From contig NC_080570.1 of assembly GCF_030247185.1 (NCBI RefSeq), forward strand, positions 74,621,514 through 74,685,513: a DNA stretch of 64,000 bases, read 5' to 3'. The notes under the pieces are model-generated. The model ran no database searches, was not told where the DNA came from, and saw nothing but the letters and a program-made list of their open reading frames with translations. The translations under genes were made by a program, and so were the position numbers. Shown one piece after another: positions 23,231-33,832 of the stretch (positions are counted from its first letter, which is position 1; each line of letters opens with the position of its first letter). The DNA comes from Malaya genurostris. Taxonomy: Eukaryota > Arthropoda > Insecta > Diptera > Culicidae.

Positions 23231-24924
23231 TAGTAAGCAAAGTCAACAGGATATTTACTATTCTGGAAACACTGTTTTCGAACTTTTAGAGTCCCCCTCA
23301 TATATACTACGAGTCGTTCTGCATTCTTCCGGGAGTTGTGCTTTTGTAAAATCTCTAAATCCTCTCGGGGATTGGAGATTTTATAAAATGTTCATTTTAG
23401 TACCTGCACTTTGTTCAGCATCCTTTCGGGGATGCAGAACCATATGTTTTTGTTTTGTTTTGTGCTGTTGTTCCACCCTACTCACTTCACGATTACTTCC
23501 CATGTTCTTTTTATCCTTTCCTTCCTATCAGGCAAATGATGGGCAGTCAAGGCAAGGCAAAAATCTTCAAATATCCAGGAAAACGTGCTACTTGAGCCAA
23601 GCATACTTTTGTTATCCACCCGAATCAATCTGAATGAATTTGTGTAAAAAAATGAGCTCAAATTTGTGTTATTTGAAATTGTGATTATACTGATCATATG
23701 AAAATTGAGTGTCATCATCAATTATTTTTGGAAATGTACAATTGTACAATATGTAATAGTATTCGGATTTTACAATTGTTTGGAGATAATGAAAAAGTTA
23801 AATTTAAACAAGCGTTCGTAACTCTCTTATCAATTTATATAAATATTTTAACAGTTTTATCACATGTTACTCGAAATGGAATAAATTTACATTCCAAATC
23901 ACATAAACCGTGAAGCTCGATCTTATTGATTTGCAGTATTATAGAAGATCATTCGAAACTGTAATGCTAACGACCTGACATAAGTTCCTTCGTGTGAAGT
24001 TCAATTAAATCTAATCGCCTTATCACATATCCAGCACAAACGCCAGGCAACATATTGCAATCCCACGCGATACTGCACATCTTATCGGGCGTGTTTCCTT
24101 TCAAGCAGATTTTCCCCATAGTTAACCTACATTCGAACTCATGTTCTTGTGGCTTATTATTTATTTATTCAAATGATTTAATCCATCGTCGGCCCAAAGC
24201 TTCTCCGATCCGGATATCTGGTCATCTAAAGCATTCAGCATCACCGGCTGCAATCATTTGCCTGAATGATTTATTACATTTGATGCTTTCCTATGCCAGC
24301 TGACAGCCGTTAGCCATCAAGACAGCCTTCACCGAGCCTCTTCATTCCAGTGTGGCGTGTATGGAAATATACACCGTCAGTAAGCATATTCCTGCCACAC
24401 TCTCCTTCAAACCCCCTATCGTATTAAATGCATCTTTTGCTCGTAAATTAATCAAATTTTCCCTTTTCCCATACGATACCGACAGACACACCGATCCAGA
24501 AGAAGAAAGGGGAACCTACAAGTCATTGTTATTTATTTATCGATATCTTGTAAACAAGACGGAGATCTGTGATACAATTTTTCGAATGTTTGTCTTTAGC
24601 TTATTTCTAGACGCCTTCGGAATCATGCATCAGGAACGCATTCATTTGTCGTATGGTAAGAGAATGATAAACGCATTTCAATGCTCAAACGTATAAGCAT
24701 ATCTCTGTCGTACTATTGACTTTTAAGCTGAATATTGTACAACAGTTTATGTTTTTCTTTTTGCTTAGGCGATGGGCGATGAAATAAACCCAGAGATAGA
24801 TATCTTGATATTTATTGTGTTTCTACAAATGAAGCTTGCCTTTCGCAATATGCAAGTTATTTTGCAAATAATGATTCATTGCCATAGGAGCTTTCTTCGT
24901 CCTGTCAGAAGTAAAAATGAATAT
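23231..24924. other. Unassigned DNA with two hairpins near its start
   Basis: At 23347-23383 a stem of TAAAATCTC/GAGATTTTA with AATCC/GGATT inside encloses a TCTC-type loop. At 23418-23435 a second stem GCATCC/GGATGC has loop TTTCGG. Both loops carry a YCTYTCGGGG-like motif. The rest shows no domain-bearing frame. Confidence 0.45.
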
Positions 24925-25460
24925 TCATGTTCCATATAAAGTTCCTGAATTTCATTTGGATCCACACTTCGTGTTCGGAATTACAGATTGATATGCACCA
25001 AAAATGTGAAAATAATGTCACTCACTTTTCTCGGAGATGGGATTTTCATTCGGATCAAACTCCTGGTTCCGGAGGAAAAGTGTTTAGTGTTAAAATCTCA
25101 ATTTCAGGAATAGTTTGTTCATAAGCATCTCTTTATATTGGCTAGTGATTTTCTCTAGTTGGCAGACCATGAGAGTCTGTAACCAAATAAACCATTGATA
25201 GACCTATAAATAATTTGCTGAATTCTATCCAAGTCCGATATTGTTCTTCCAAAATTTTAATCGTCATAGATAATCGTAAGACAATTTGTAGGTCACATTA
25301 GTGTATGTTTGAATGAAATGTGCAACAGAAATCTTCAACACTCTTTCCTAAACTTTTGTAAGTTGTAGCATTCCGGGAAATTTCTTCTGTAATATATAGG
25401 AGAAAATTAATAATATGGAAAAGGTTTCATTACACCACTGGGTAGATTAAAATTGGTTCT
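24925..25460 (+). repeat. Modular repeat, degraded 5'-truncated copy
   Basis: Contains AAGTTCCTGAATTTCATTTG, GATCCACACTTCGTGTTCGG, TCACTTTTCTCGGAGATGG and ends with CATTACACCACTGGGTAGAT, the family's terminal motif. Confidence 0.65.
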
Positions 25461-25534
25461 TTTCGATCAAATCGTTTCATCTGCAGTGTTTTTTGAGTTA
25501 CATTGAGAAAGAACCATGGAAATTCTTAAGAAAG

Positions 25535-25771
<237 letters not shown>

Positions 25772-25779
25772 CTCAAAAC

Positions 25780-25860
25780 TATCAATACAAGCAAAGTTCC
25801 AATACCACTTTCTGTTTCAACAGACTTTACAGCCGACTCGTAAGCGTACAATAGGTCGGG
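25780..25860 (-). mobile_element. SINE remnant next to the AT microsatellite
   Basis: Read on the minus strand: TGTCCCGACC, GAGTCGGCTGTAAAG, then TCTGTTGAAACAGAA. These match the tRNA-derived SINE at 39.2 kb, with a shorter middle. Its 3' side runs into the (AT)n tract. This suggests the microsatellite grew from the SINE tail or its target. Confidence 0.65.
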
Positions 25861-28800
25861 ACAAAATTTAGATTTCAGCACCGCAAAACTTTTCGCATTT
25901 CTTTTGGGTCGCATATAAACTATGTATATTCTTAGCTCGATCCGTGAAACTATATTTTCACGCCTGAGTTCTAAAATTTGTATGGAATTTTGCTTTGACA
26001 AAAAAGTACGGGTGTGCAATGTCAGAGACATAACTGGATGTCATGAATACGAATGAAACTGACACGATTTCTTTATACTTTCGAATTCGAATTGATAGTT
26101 GATCGATTGTGTGAATTGTGAAACTTTCCCCCTTTTCTCTATCCGGATTTTGAAAGGCTTTTGACGTCCATTACCTCATTTCGGATTTTAATATTTCATC
26201 GAAAGAAACTATCAAGATGCTGTACAGGATTCGTTTCTGCTTTTAGAAGATATTGTGGAATTCTCTACGATATCGAGCACAGTTCGGAACATTTTTCTCG
26301 AACGATTTTCGCACAGCGAAAAGTGCACGAAGCAAATCAAATTATTTTGGATTTTCACTAAAATGATAATTTTTACCTTCGATTTGCAAAGAAGTAATAT
26401 TAATAGTGCTTTAGATAACATTTAGAGCCATTAGAACGGTTAATTTTATATAATGTTATCTACTTTTCGTTTTCTTTCTCTCCAATGCAAACGACCGGCA
26501 GCTCTGTTGTCTGATGCAAAAACTTTTGTTTGAATTGAAACTGTTTGCTGTCTGATGCAATCACTCTTGTTTGAATTGAAACTAGCTTTGCGAACAATCC
26601 GCAACACATCCGCTCGCAGTGCCAAATGATGCCAAACAGGTTTAATGCGTCTTCCCGCCTTGACGACCGAAAGACAAATGAGAACTACGACCTGAGCATT
26701 TCAGGTTTTTAACCACACAGAAGGTGCGCTCTCGGATGCCGCTGTTTGAATGCGTCTTCTCGCCCTGACGTCTGCTTCCATCCAACGCACAAGAAGAAAT
26801 GATCGATTTTCGACCACGGTTCCCCTTTTATAACGTTCAGTTGAAGATATGTACCTGACTACCTCAAAATCGTCGTCTTTGCGTGAAAAACCTAAGCGAA
26901 AGTAAAGAGTTTTCCGCGCTGTTTTGAAATTTTGAGAAAATACTGTTCAAAATATTATACTAAATTCCTGATCATATTTTTGATGAAACAGTGAAAGAAT
27001 TATGTTGCTGCCGTTAATACAAGTCGAGATATTCACGATTGAGTTCTGTCCATTCTTCCATATGGCTAATTTTTAAAAGACGCCCCATAATAAAGTAAGT
27101 CGTATTCACGATAAAAATGATAAAAATTCTGGCTCGAAGGTTTGTGAACTAAGATTATCAATCTCCCAAAACTAGGCAGTAGTCTTCTGGATGTGAATTA
27201 CAAATGATGTCTTCAAAAGTAATTTTTTTTGTTATAAATGTCTTCTGTTTACTGAATCCTTTTGGAGATCGATTGCATTAAAAAATCCACATTGCACTTT
27301 TCAAGTAGGGACAGAGAATGTGGTAGTGTATACACGACTCAAGATTAGGATAACGGAGGTATATTGGTCCTCTAATATATCCTGAACCGGTGTACATATT
27401 TCTGGATGTAATAAAAATGAAGTACATCGTTTCTTAGAATGCTAAAGATTATTTTATTCTTCAACATATTAGGTATGAATACGTACTTCATTTTGATTAC
27501 AACCAGAAATAAGAGCACCTCCGTTTCCCCATCACTCTCATTCACCTCACTGATGGTAGCTACGAATAACTCAGGGTGTTGATCATAGTGTGATCATAGT
27601 AGATCATAGTGATCAACAAAGTTATGCGATGTTTGATTCTCGTCAAAAACGCTAAGTAATTTTAACTTTACGCATTCCGAACATCATAATTTTTAATGGC
27701 AGTGGTTTTCTATTCCACATCGTGTCGCGGTTGTACTGAACTCTCGCTTTGTTTCCACGATCCGAGTGTTGTATACTGCTAAAATAGCACAACGACTTCG
27801 TGGAACGGTAATAAATTTGTTTACATGCATACTTGTATTAATTTATGATTTTGGTTTTGCAACTCAATCTGGGAAGCGGGAAAACAGGAATTGATTTGAG
27901 CGTCCAAAATTGAATCCATCTACAGAAACAAAACGCAACATACATGCTGTTGCTTTTAGTTGTATATGTGGAAAAATATTTTCATGAGCTATTCTTCTCT
28001 CAGGAAACTTTGATAATAATTTTCGCTCGTATACCGAAAAGTTACAACTCCACATTCGATACCAGCACGCATTTTTTGGATATTCACAAAGAGCCCTTAC
28101 GGAATGAAATATGATAGGTATGCTATGCTATATACGTATCTGAAACTAATTATTAGATATTAGTGTCTACGAGTAAACTATTTATTAACAGATATATTAC
28201 GTGGCGTATTTCAACGTGTCTATTATCTGTTCTGTGGATTGTCGATTCGAATTATAATAACGAACTCAAGAAAGTTAGTAGAATTATCACGATATTAATT
28301 ATGATTAACATTAACATTTGAAGGAATCATCTTCTATCCATCTCGTAGTTTTAGATCCATGCACGCCCTACTGTTGTCTGATGAAGTTGTTGCAACCAAA
28401 CAGGCAATCAAGCCTCAGAAATGTTCACCCACATAAGCTATTATTTCCCCCTCTACAACATGAACTTGTGTCGTTATTCTACATTAAACTAAACAATTTA
28501 TGTATTGCTCTGTTTATAAATTCATTAGGTTTATTGACGTGCGCTTTTCTATGCACGCCTAACTAATACGGTACGATGCAGAGTGCACTCGGTTCCAGTC
28601 AAAGATATTTAGCTTGTTGCCTGTCCGTTTACCCGTAAACACATCGAGGTACAATCGTGCTAATAATGACACTGGAATCACAGTAGTTGCATCAGGAAAT
28701 TAATTGAATTAGTAGGGGCGATAACTAAATTATCATCAGTGTACAAATTTACGATAGCTAGTGTGAACCTAACAGTTGATGAATGATGATGCAATGGTAT

Positions 28801-29474
28801 CCGAAACAAAAATTAAATCACGGCTTTATGCATCACTCATTCTCTAATATGTCAATTTATTCTCGGAAACCACACACGTGCGCATCAATGTTTGTTGTTT
28901 CCTGATTAGTTTCATAGGCTCACAGAAATCATAGTATTACAAATGTGTTTCCGGAAGCAGAACTAAACGCTTCCTTTATTCTGCAAATATTCATTGTACA
29001 TCATACATACATAAAATAATACTATTATATTCACAGGATCCAAATAAATTGCAGCACTAAATGTTGCAAAAACCACTTCAGTCTGCATGTGTAGACTACC
29101 CGTATGAATAATAAAGTACTGTCAGTGAGATTTTTTCAACGTGAAGGTTGCTTTAACTCTTAGAAATACATCACTGACACTAGTACTATTTTGTATCTTG
29201 TTCGATAAATGTCTATATCGTACCACTTTCAATTGGGACGAAGATAGCGTTCTGGAATCTGAAAAATAGTATGATAATCGAATTCCAGTTGAATTCAAAG
29301 GTTGATTATTTGGTATTCTTCTGGTTGTATACAATGTAGGAAAGACCTGTAGTATTTTTGATTTCATTTCGATAATAAAATTTTGCAACCGATTATTTCG
29401 AAAAGGGTTTTTTAATAAACTTTTTCAAAATTTTAATGTGTTGTAGCTGTTAATTGAAGAAGTTAATTGCATTC
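25861..29474. other. About 3.6 kb with no gene recognised
   Basis: Contains a 42 bp direct duplication at 26505-26588 (GTCTGATGCAA and TTGTTTGAATTGAAACT shared) and a cluster of GATCATAGT motifs at about 27578-27618 that can pair. AATGCGTCTTC with CGCC and TGACG recurs at about 26644 and 26751. No domain-bearing frame or RNA gene. Confidence 0.45.
26505..26588 (+). repeat. 42 bp tandem duplication
   Basis: Two adjacent 42 bp units beginning TGTTGTCTGATGCAA and TGCTGTCTGATGCAA, each followed by TTGTTTGAATTGAAACT. They differ at a few bases, so the duplication is not brand new. Confidence 0.8.
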
Positions 29475-30736
29475 TAGGTCAAGATGGAGAACTACACACG
29501 TCGCACAGGAACGCCGGGACTCAGTCTCGAGCAGCTACGTAGCGTTCGTAATGCAGCGGAATACGCGCAACAACTGGAGCTAGTGCTACCAACGAAAGAG
29601 AAGCTTGGCGCGGCGACTCTTGAAGACGGCTGGAGGAATATAAGGTCAGCCGTGAGTAGCACTGCTGCAACCGTACTAGGTATGAGGTTATCGAATCGAG
29701 GAAATGACTGGATTGACGACGAATGTCAGCAGTTGGTCGAATGCAGCAAGGGCGAGGATGCTGCAACACCGCACGATAGAAAACGAGGAATGATACAGAC
29801 AAGCGCGGAACAGACAGAACACGGGTTTCCGGAGAAAAAAGCGCCACCAGGAAGACCAAGATCGCGAAGCGATGGAACAGATGTTCCGCGACACACGGAA
29901 GTTCTATAAGAAGGTGAATCGCTCACGTAGAGGCTACACGTGCAAAGTGCACTCTCAGCCGACGACAGATTCTCAGCACCTGATCTGTCGGCAAGTTGAG
30001 GAATAACAAAGCCGCGGGCAATGACCAGTTAGCAGGCGAGCTGCTCAAACATGGAGGAGAGGCACTGGCTAGAGCGCTGCACTGGGTGATTTCTAAAATT
30101 TGGGAGGAGAAGATTCTACCGCAGGAGTGGATAGAAGGAGTGGTATGTCCCGTCTACAAAAAGGGCGATAAGCTAGATTGTTGCAATTACCGCGCAATCA
30201 CATTGCTGAACGCCGCCTTTGCCGTCGTCTATCACCAATAGCTAAGGAATTTGTAGGGCCGTACCAAGCGGCATTTACTGGAGCACGCGCCACTACAGAT
30301 TACATATTCGCGATAAGACAAGTACTTCAGAAGTGTCGTGAATACAACGTACCCACGAATCACCTATTCATTGACTTCAAAGCGGCATACTACACAATCG
30401 ATTGAGAACAGCTATGCAAATCATGCACTAATGCGGTTTTCCGGATAAACTGATGCGATTGGTCGAAGCGACAATGGATGGAATAATATGCTACGTCCGA
30501 GTATCTGGGACGCCCTCAAGTCCTTTCGAATCTCGGAGAGGGCTACGGCAAGGTTCGAAGGCTACGGCAAGGCTCGAAGAGCGAGGATCGACACGAGTTT
30601 CACGATGTTCCGAAAGTTCGTACAACTTTTTGGCTTCGCTGACGATATTGATATTGTGACATGTAACCTTGAGAAGATGATCGAACTGAAAGCTGAAGCT
30701 AGGCTTATCGTAGAGAAGAAATACTACACCTCCCAC
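29475..30736 (+). pseudogene. RTE-type retrotransposon, 5'-truncated, part 1
   Basis: Remains of an RTE-clade ORF encoding endonuclease/reverse transcriptase. It begins after the endonuclease, with the linker (LGMRLSNRGNDWIDDECQQL). The reverse transcriptase follows: NNKAAGNDQLAGELLKHGGE, VCPVYKKGDKLDCCNYRAIT, HLFIDFKAAY and the FADDIDIV active-site motif near 30640. Frameshifts, stops and internal deletions (for example near 29960 and after the LRQG position) break it. A 19 bp duplication (GCTACGGCAAGG unit) lies at about 30543-30580. It is interrupted at 30736 by a hAT-like insert and resumes at 31357. Confidence 0.88.
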
Positions 30737-31364
30737 CAGATTTTTGTCAGATTTTTGTCCAAACCGAGGATGCAAAAAACGAAGCACCGCACAAAGAGGA
30801 AAGCGCACTTCTTCTCAGTGTCGAATAGACAGCATTTGAGTGTGTGCCTGTGGTTAAAGCAGCTGGCGCGAGTGAAACACATTCTCTTCGCATGAATCGC
30901 TCACACGCGCTCTCGTCTAAATACACCCAAGTGACCACTGGCGCGTGATGGTGAGCGAACACTTCTGTGAACTTCAATTAATAGAGAGTAGATCTGGCCT
31001 TGCTATGAAAAATTTGTAAGGAAAACCGAAAATTTAACGATAAATTCTTTTATTTTGCTGATTTTGCTTGTCCACGCTTCTTCTACGCAAACCATACAGC
31101 AGAGTGCTCACCGGCGTGTACACCTCTGTGAAAGTATCTGCATCCACCTCAGAGAATTTATTAGCTAATGCTCTAGCACTTTGGTGCGATTCAGTGGAAG
31201 AGGTAAAAGGAAATAAACAAACGCACTCATGATGCGTGCACACTTTATACAACAGTGGTGTATAAATGTGAAAGAGAAGAGCTCTCGTTGAAGTTGTCAG
31301 TGCGAGGGGAGAAATTTTTCTTGCTCTTCGTCACACAGAGGAGATAGACATCTCTGCCTCCCAC
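30729..31364. mobile_element. hAT-like non-autonomous insertion (620 bp)
   Basis: The inserted segment is 30737-31356, flanked by the direct 8 bp repeat CCTCCCAC at 30729-30736 and 31357-31364. Its ends begin CAGA when read inwards from each side (CAGATTTTTGTC and CAGAGATGTCTA), weakly inverted. An 8 bp TSD and CAG-type ends are the hallmarks of hAT elements (family knowledge). Removing it rejoins the RTE sequence so that DGDDNEVVDEFVYLGSL follows. No transposase frame inside. The class assignment is inference from the short termini. Confidence 0.6.
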
Positions 31365-31781
31365 CACGAATATTGATAGACGGTGACGATAACGAGGTGG
31401 TTGACGAGTTCGTGTATTTGGGCTCACTGGTGACCGCCGATAATGACACCAGCAGATAAACTCAGAGACGTGTTTTGGCAGGAAATCGTGCATACTTTGG
31501 ACTCAGAAAAACCCTTCAATCGAGAAAAGTACGCCATCGCACGAAATTGACCATCTACAAAATACTCATTAGACCGGTTGTTCTCTATGGCCACGAGACC
31601 TGGACTATGTTGGCAGAGGACCAACGCGCCCTCAGTGTTTTCGAAAGAAAGGTACTGAGGACCATCTACGGCGAAGTGCAGATGGAAGACGGAACGTGAA
31701 GACGGCGTATGAATCAAGAATTGCAACAGCTGCTAGGAGAACCACCTATCGTACGGACAGCTAAAATCAGACGTCTACGAT
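31365..31781 (+). pseudogene. RTE-type retrotransposon, part 2
   Basis: Continues the RTE ORF after the hAT-like insert: IDGDDNEVVDEFVYLGSLV, then KTLQSRKVRHRTKLTIYK and VLYGHETWTM, the thumb and C-terminal region of RTE reverse transcriptases. A stop after the AAT-GAC-ACC-AGC-AGA stretch and a frameshift near 31695 disrupt it. It stops at 31781 where the R1-type element entered. Confidence 0.85.
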
Positions 31782-32410
31782 TGGGGCAGCAGGGACTATG
31801 TCTAAGGGCTTGACGACCCCTCCCCCGGCAACTGCGAGTTGTAGGGCTTGCCTAGGATGCGGTGGGGTTTGGCAGTGGGCTCTGCTAATCCTCTACAAAA
31901 AGCTGCATGTATCCGCAAGCAAGTCCTACCAAAGCGATCGTGTGCCGCTCAAAGTGCACAAGCCCAACGGGAGTGCCGACTCGGCACGTTAGGACTAACG
32001 CCAGTGAGGTCCTAACTATGGTATACTGGCTACCACACCATCCATGGATACGACACGGTAGATCGGAATATATAGAGAAACTAGGGCTGACAGCTGCGGT
32101 ATTCTACTCCTTCAGTAAAGCAGGGTGGAACCGGCTTGAAATGGCGAGTAGGCTAATGCCGCAGCTGCCTTCCGTCCCATAAAACCGTGGCAGGCCTTAT
32201 GGCACGCCGTCTCACCTTCAGCCACCTGGTTGGGATGACTGGGTGGAAGTAGGTTCAGATGCCCTTTTCCTGATTTGCGCTGATCCGGCTCTGAGCGTAA
32301 AGCCAACCCTCGCATGGCCTCACTGCACCGCATAGGTAACCATGGGATCATGATAGCGACTACTTTCGGCTGGGTTTGACGGCAGCCATAAGGGGGACCC
32401 ATATAAAATC

Positions 32411-33832
32411 ATGAGTTCAACACCATCAACATCGGCGTCGAGTGAGGAGGTAAACCCTTTCGCAAGAGGGGGTTTGAGGAGGTCTCCATCCAGAACGGGT
32501 GCGAGAAAGGAGAGCGAAGCAGTAGCTGAGGAGACGAGCGACAGCAATGTCCACGTCAAACCAGTGAACCAGCCTGAGTCCCAGGAGCGAGCGAAGGAAA
32601 TAATCAAGCCGAGTATGACAGCGGTCATAGAACAGCTCGACGCGATTATTGAATTCGCGCAGGAGAAATCCAACATCAGCAAGGAGCTGAAGGCGAACTT
32701 GCTGAAGCTACGTAAGGCCGTGAACGTAGCTAAAAGGGACCAAGAGGCGTTGATAGTGCGGCTAGAGGGCGGCGGAAAGTCGGAGAAGTGTTCTCAAACA
32801 GAGCCCTTCATCTTCGATACCGACAAAAAACAGGAGGCGGTCGACTATGCGCTCCGGCTCACGATTGAGCGGAATAAACAGCGCCGGAAACGCGCCAGGG
32901 ATTCTCCAGGCAGTAAACGCCTGACTCCCAAGGCCAAAAGGAGCAAAGACCATGGCGGAATTGATGGGGCGAAGGAACGTGGCGAGGGGCTCAACCCAAA
33001 CCTCGGCACTCGAACCCCGGATCCGAGCCATGTAAGCGAACCCGGCGAGAATCCATGGGTGAAGGTCGCCAAAAAGAAAAAGGTCCCAAAAGAGGCCGGG
33101 CCCATTCCCGCGAGGAAGGCTAGGGACAAAGGAGAGGCTTTGTTGGTTAAGGCCGGCAAAGAAAAGTACGCCGATGTGCTCAAGGCCATGCGGAGCGAGG
33201 CAAAGCTTGCTGAGCTTGGCAAAGAGGTTCGCAGCATTCGTCGTACGAAGACGGGAGAGATGCTGCTCGAGCTTAAAAAGGGAGCTCAGGGCGGAACGGA
33301 GCTTGTTGCGCTTGCCCAACAAGTCCTGGGCGATACGGCCGAAGTTAGAGCCCTGCGTAACGAGGTTGCACTCCAGTGCAAACGGTTGGACGAAATCGCC
33401 ACCGCAGAAGAACTTGCCATGGCCATCAAGGAGCAAGGAGGTGTGGATGTCTCACGGGAATCCATCCGCATGAGGAAAGGACCACAGGGCACCCAGATAG
33501 CTACATTTAAGCTATCGGCCACGGATGCCAATAAGGTCCTCAAAGTGGGCAGGCTAAAGGTCGGATGGTCGGTATGCCCAGTGACCGCTTACCAACCGCC
33601 GGTGGTCGACATGTGCTTCAGGTGTTTCGAACCTGGCCACAAGTCGTGGAATTGCAAAGGCCCAGACCGGAGCAACCTCTGCAAGCGTTGCGGCGGCGAG
33701 GGGCACAAGGCGTATGCATGCGAAAGAACGCCACGTTGCATGCTATGCGCGAGCAAGAAGAAGGCCACAAACCACGTCATGGGCGGACCTACTTGCTCAA
33801 CAAGTGGAGGGAGTAAATCAGCATGCAAGTAA
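32411..33832 (+). CDS. R1-type ORF1, gag-like nucleic-acid-binding protein
   Basis: A 473-residue protein starting at the ATG at 32411. The N-terminal part is Ser/Glu-rich, and residues about 70-120 form a likely coiled coil (FAQEKSNISKELKANLLKL). A basic, Lys/Arg-rich middle follows. Near the C-terminus (about 401-462) are three zinc knuckles: CFRCFEPGHKSWNC and CKRCGGEGHKAYAC, both CX2CX4HX4C, then a longer CMLC...H...C knuckle of CX2CX8HX6C form. In this family ORF1 coats the element RNA and chaperones annealing during target-primed reverse transcription. The last codons overlap the ORF2 start (ATGCAAGTAA), consistent with coupled translation. Its GC-rich composition contrasts with the AT-rich surroundings. 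No disruption seen. Confidence 0.9.
   Translation: MSSTPSTSASSEEVNPFARGGLRRSPSRTGARKESEAVAEETSDSNVHVKPVNQPESQERAKEIIKPSMTAVIEQLDAIIEFAQEKSNISKELKANLLKLRKAVNVAKRDQEALIVRLEGGGKSEKCSQTEPFIFDTDKKQEAVDYALRLTIERNKQRRKRARDSPGSKRLTPKAKRSKDHGGIDGAKERGEGLNPNLGTRTPDPSHVSEPGENPWVKVAKKKKVPKEAGPIPARKARDKGEALLVKAGKEKYADVLKAMRSEAKLAELGKEVRSIRRTKTGEMLLELKKGAQGGTELVALAQQVLGDTAEVRALRNEVALQCKRLDEIATAEELAMAIKEQGGVDVSRESIRMRKGPQGTQIATFKLSATDANKVLKVGRLKVGWSVCPVTAYQPPVVDMCFRCFEPGHKSWNCKGPDRSNLCKRCGGEGHKAYACERTPRCMLCASKKKATNHVMGGPTCSTSGGSKSACK

Noticed and set aside
32762..33436. 224-codon minus-strand frame inside the R1-type ORF1
   Set aside because: Antisense shadow of a GC-rich coding region with known domains on the plus strand.
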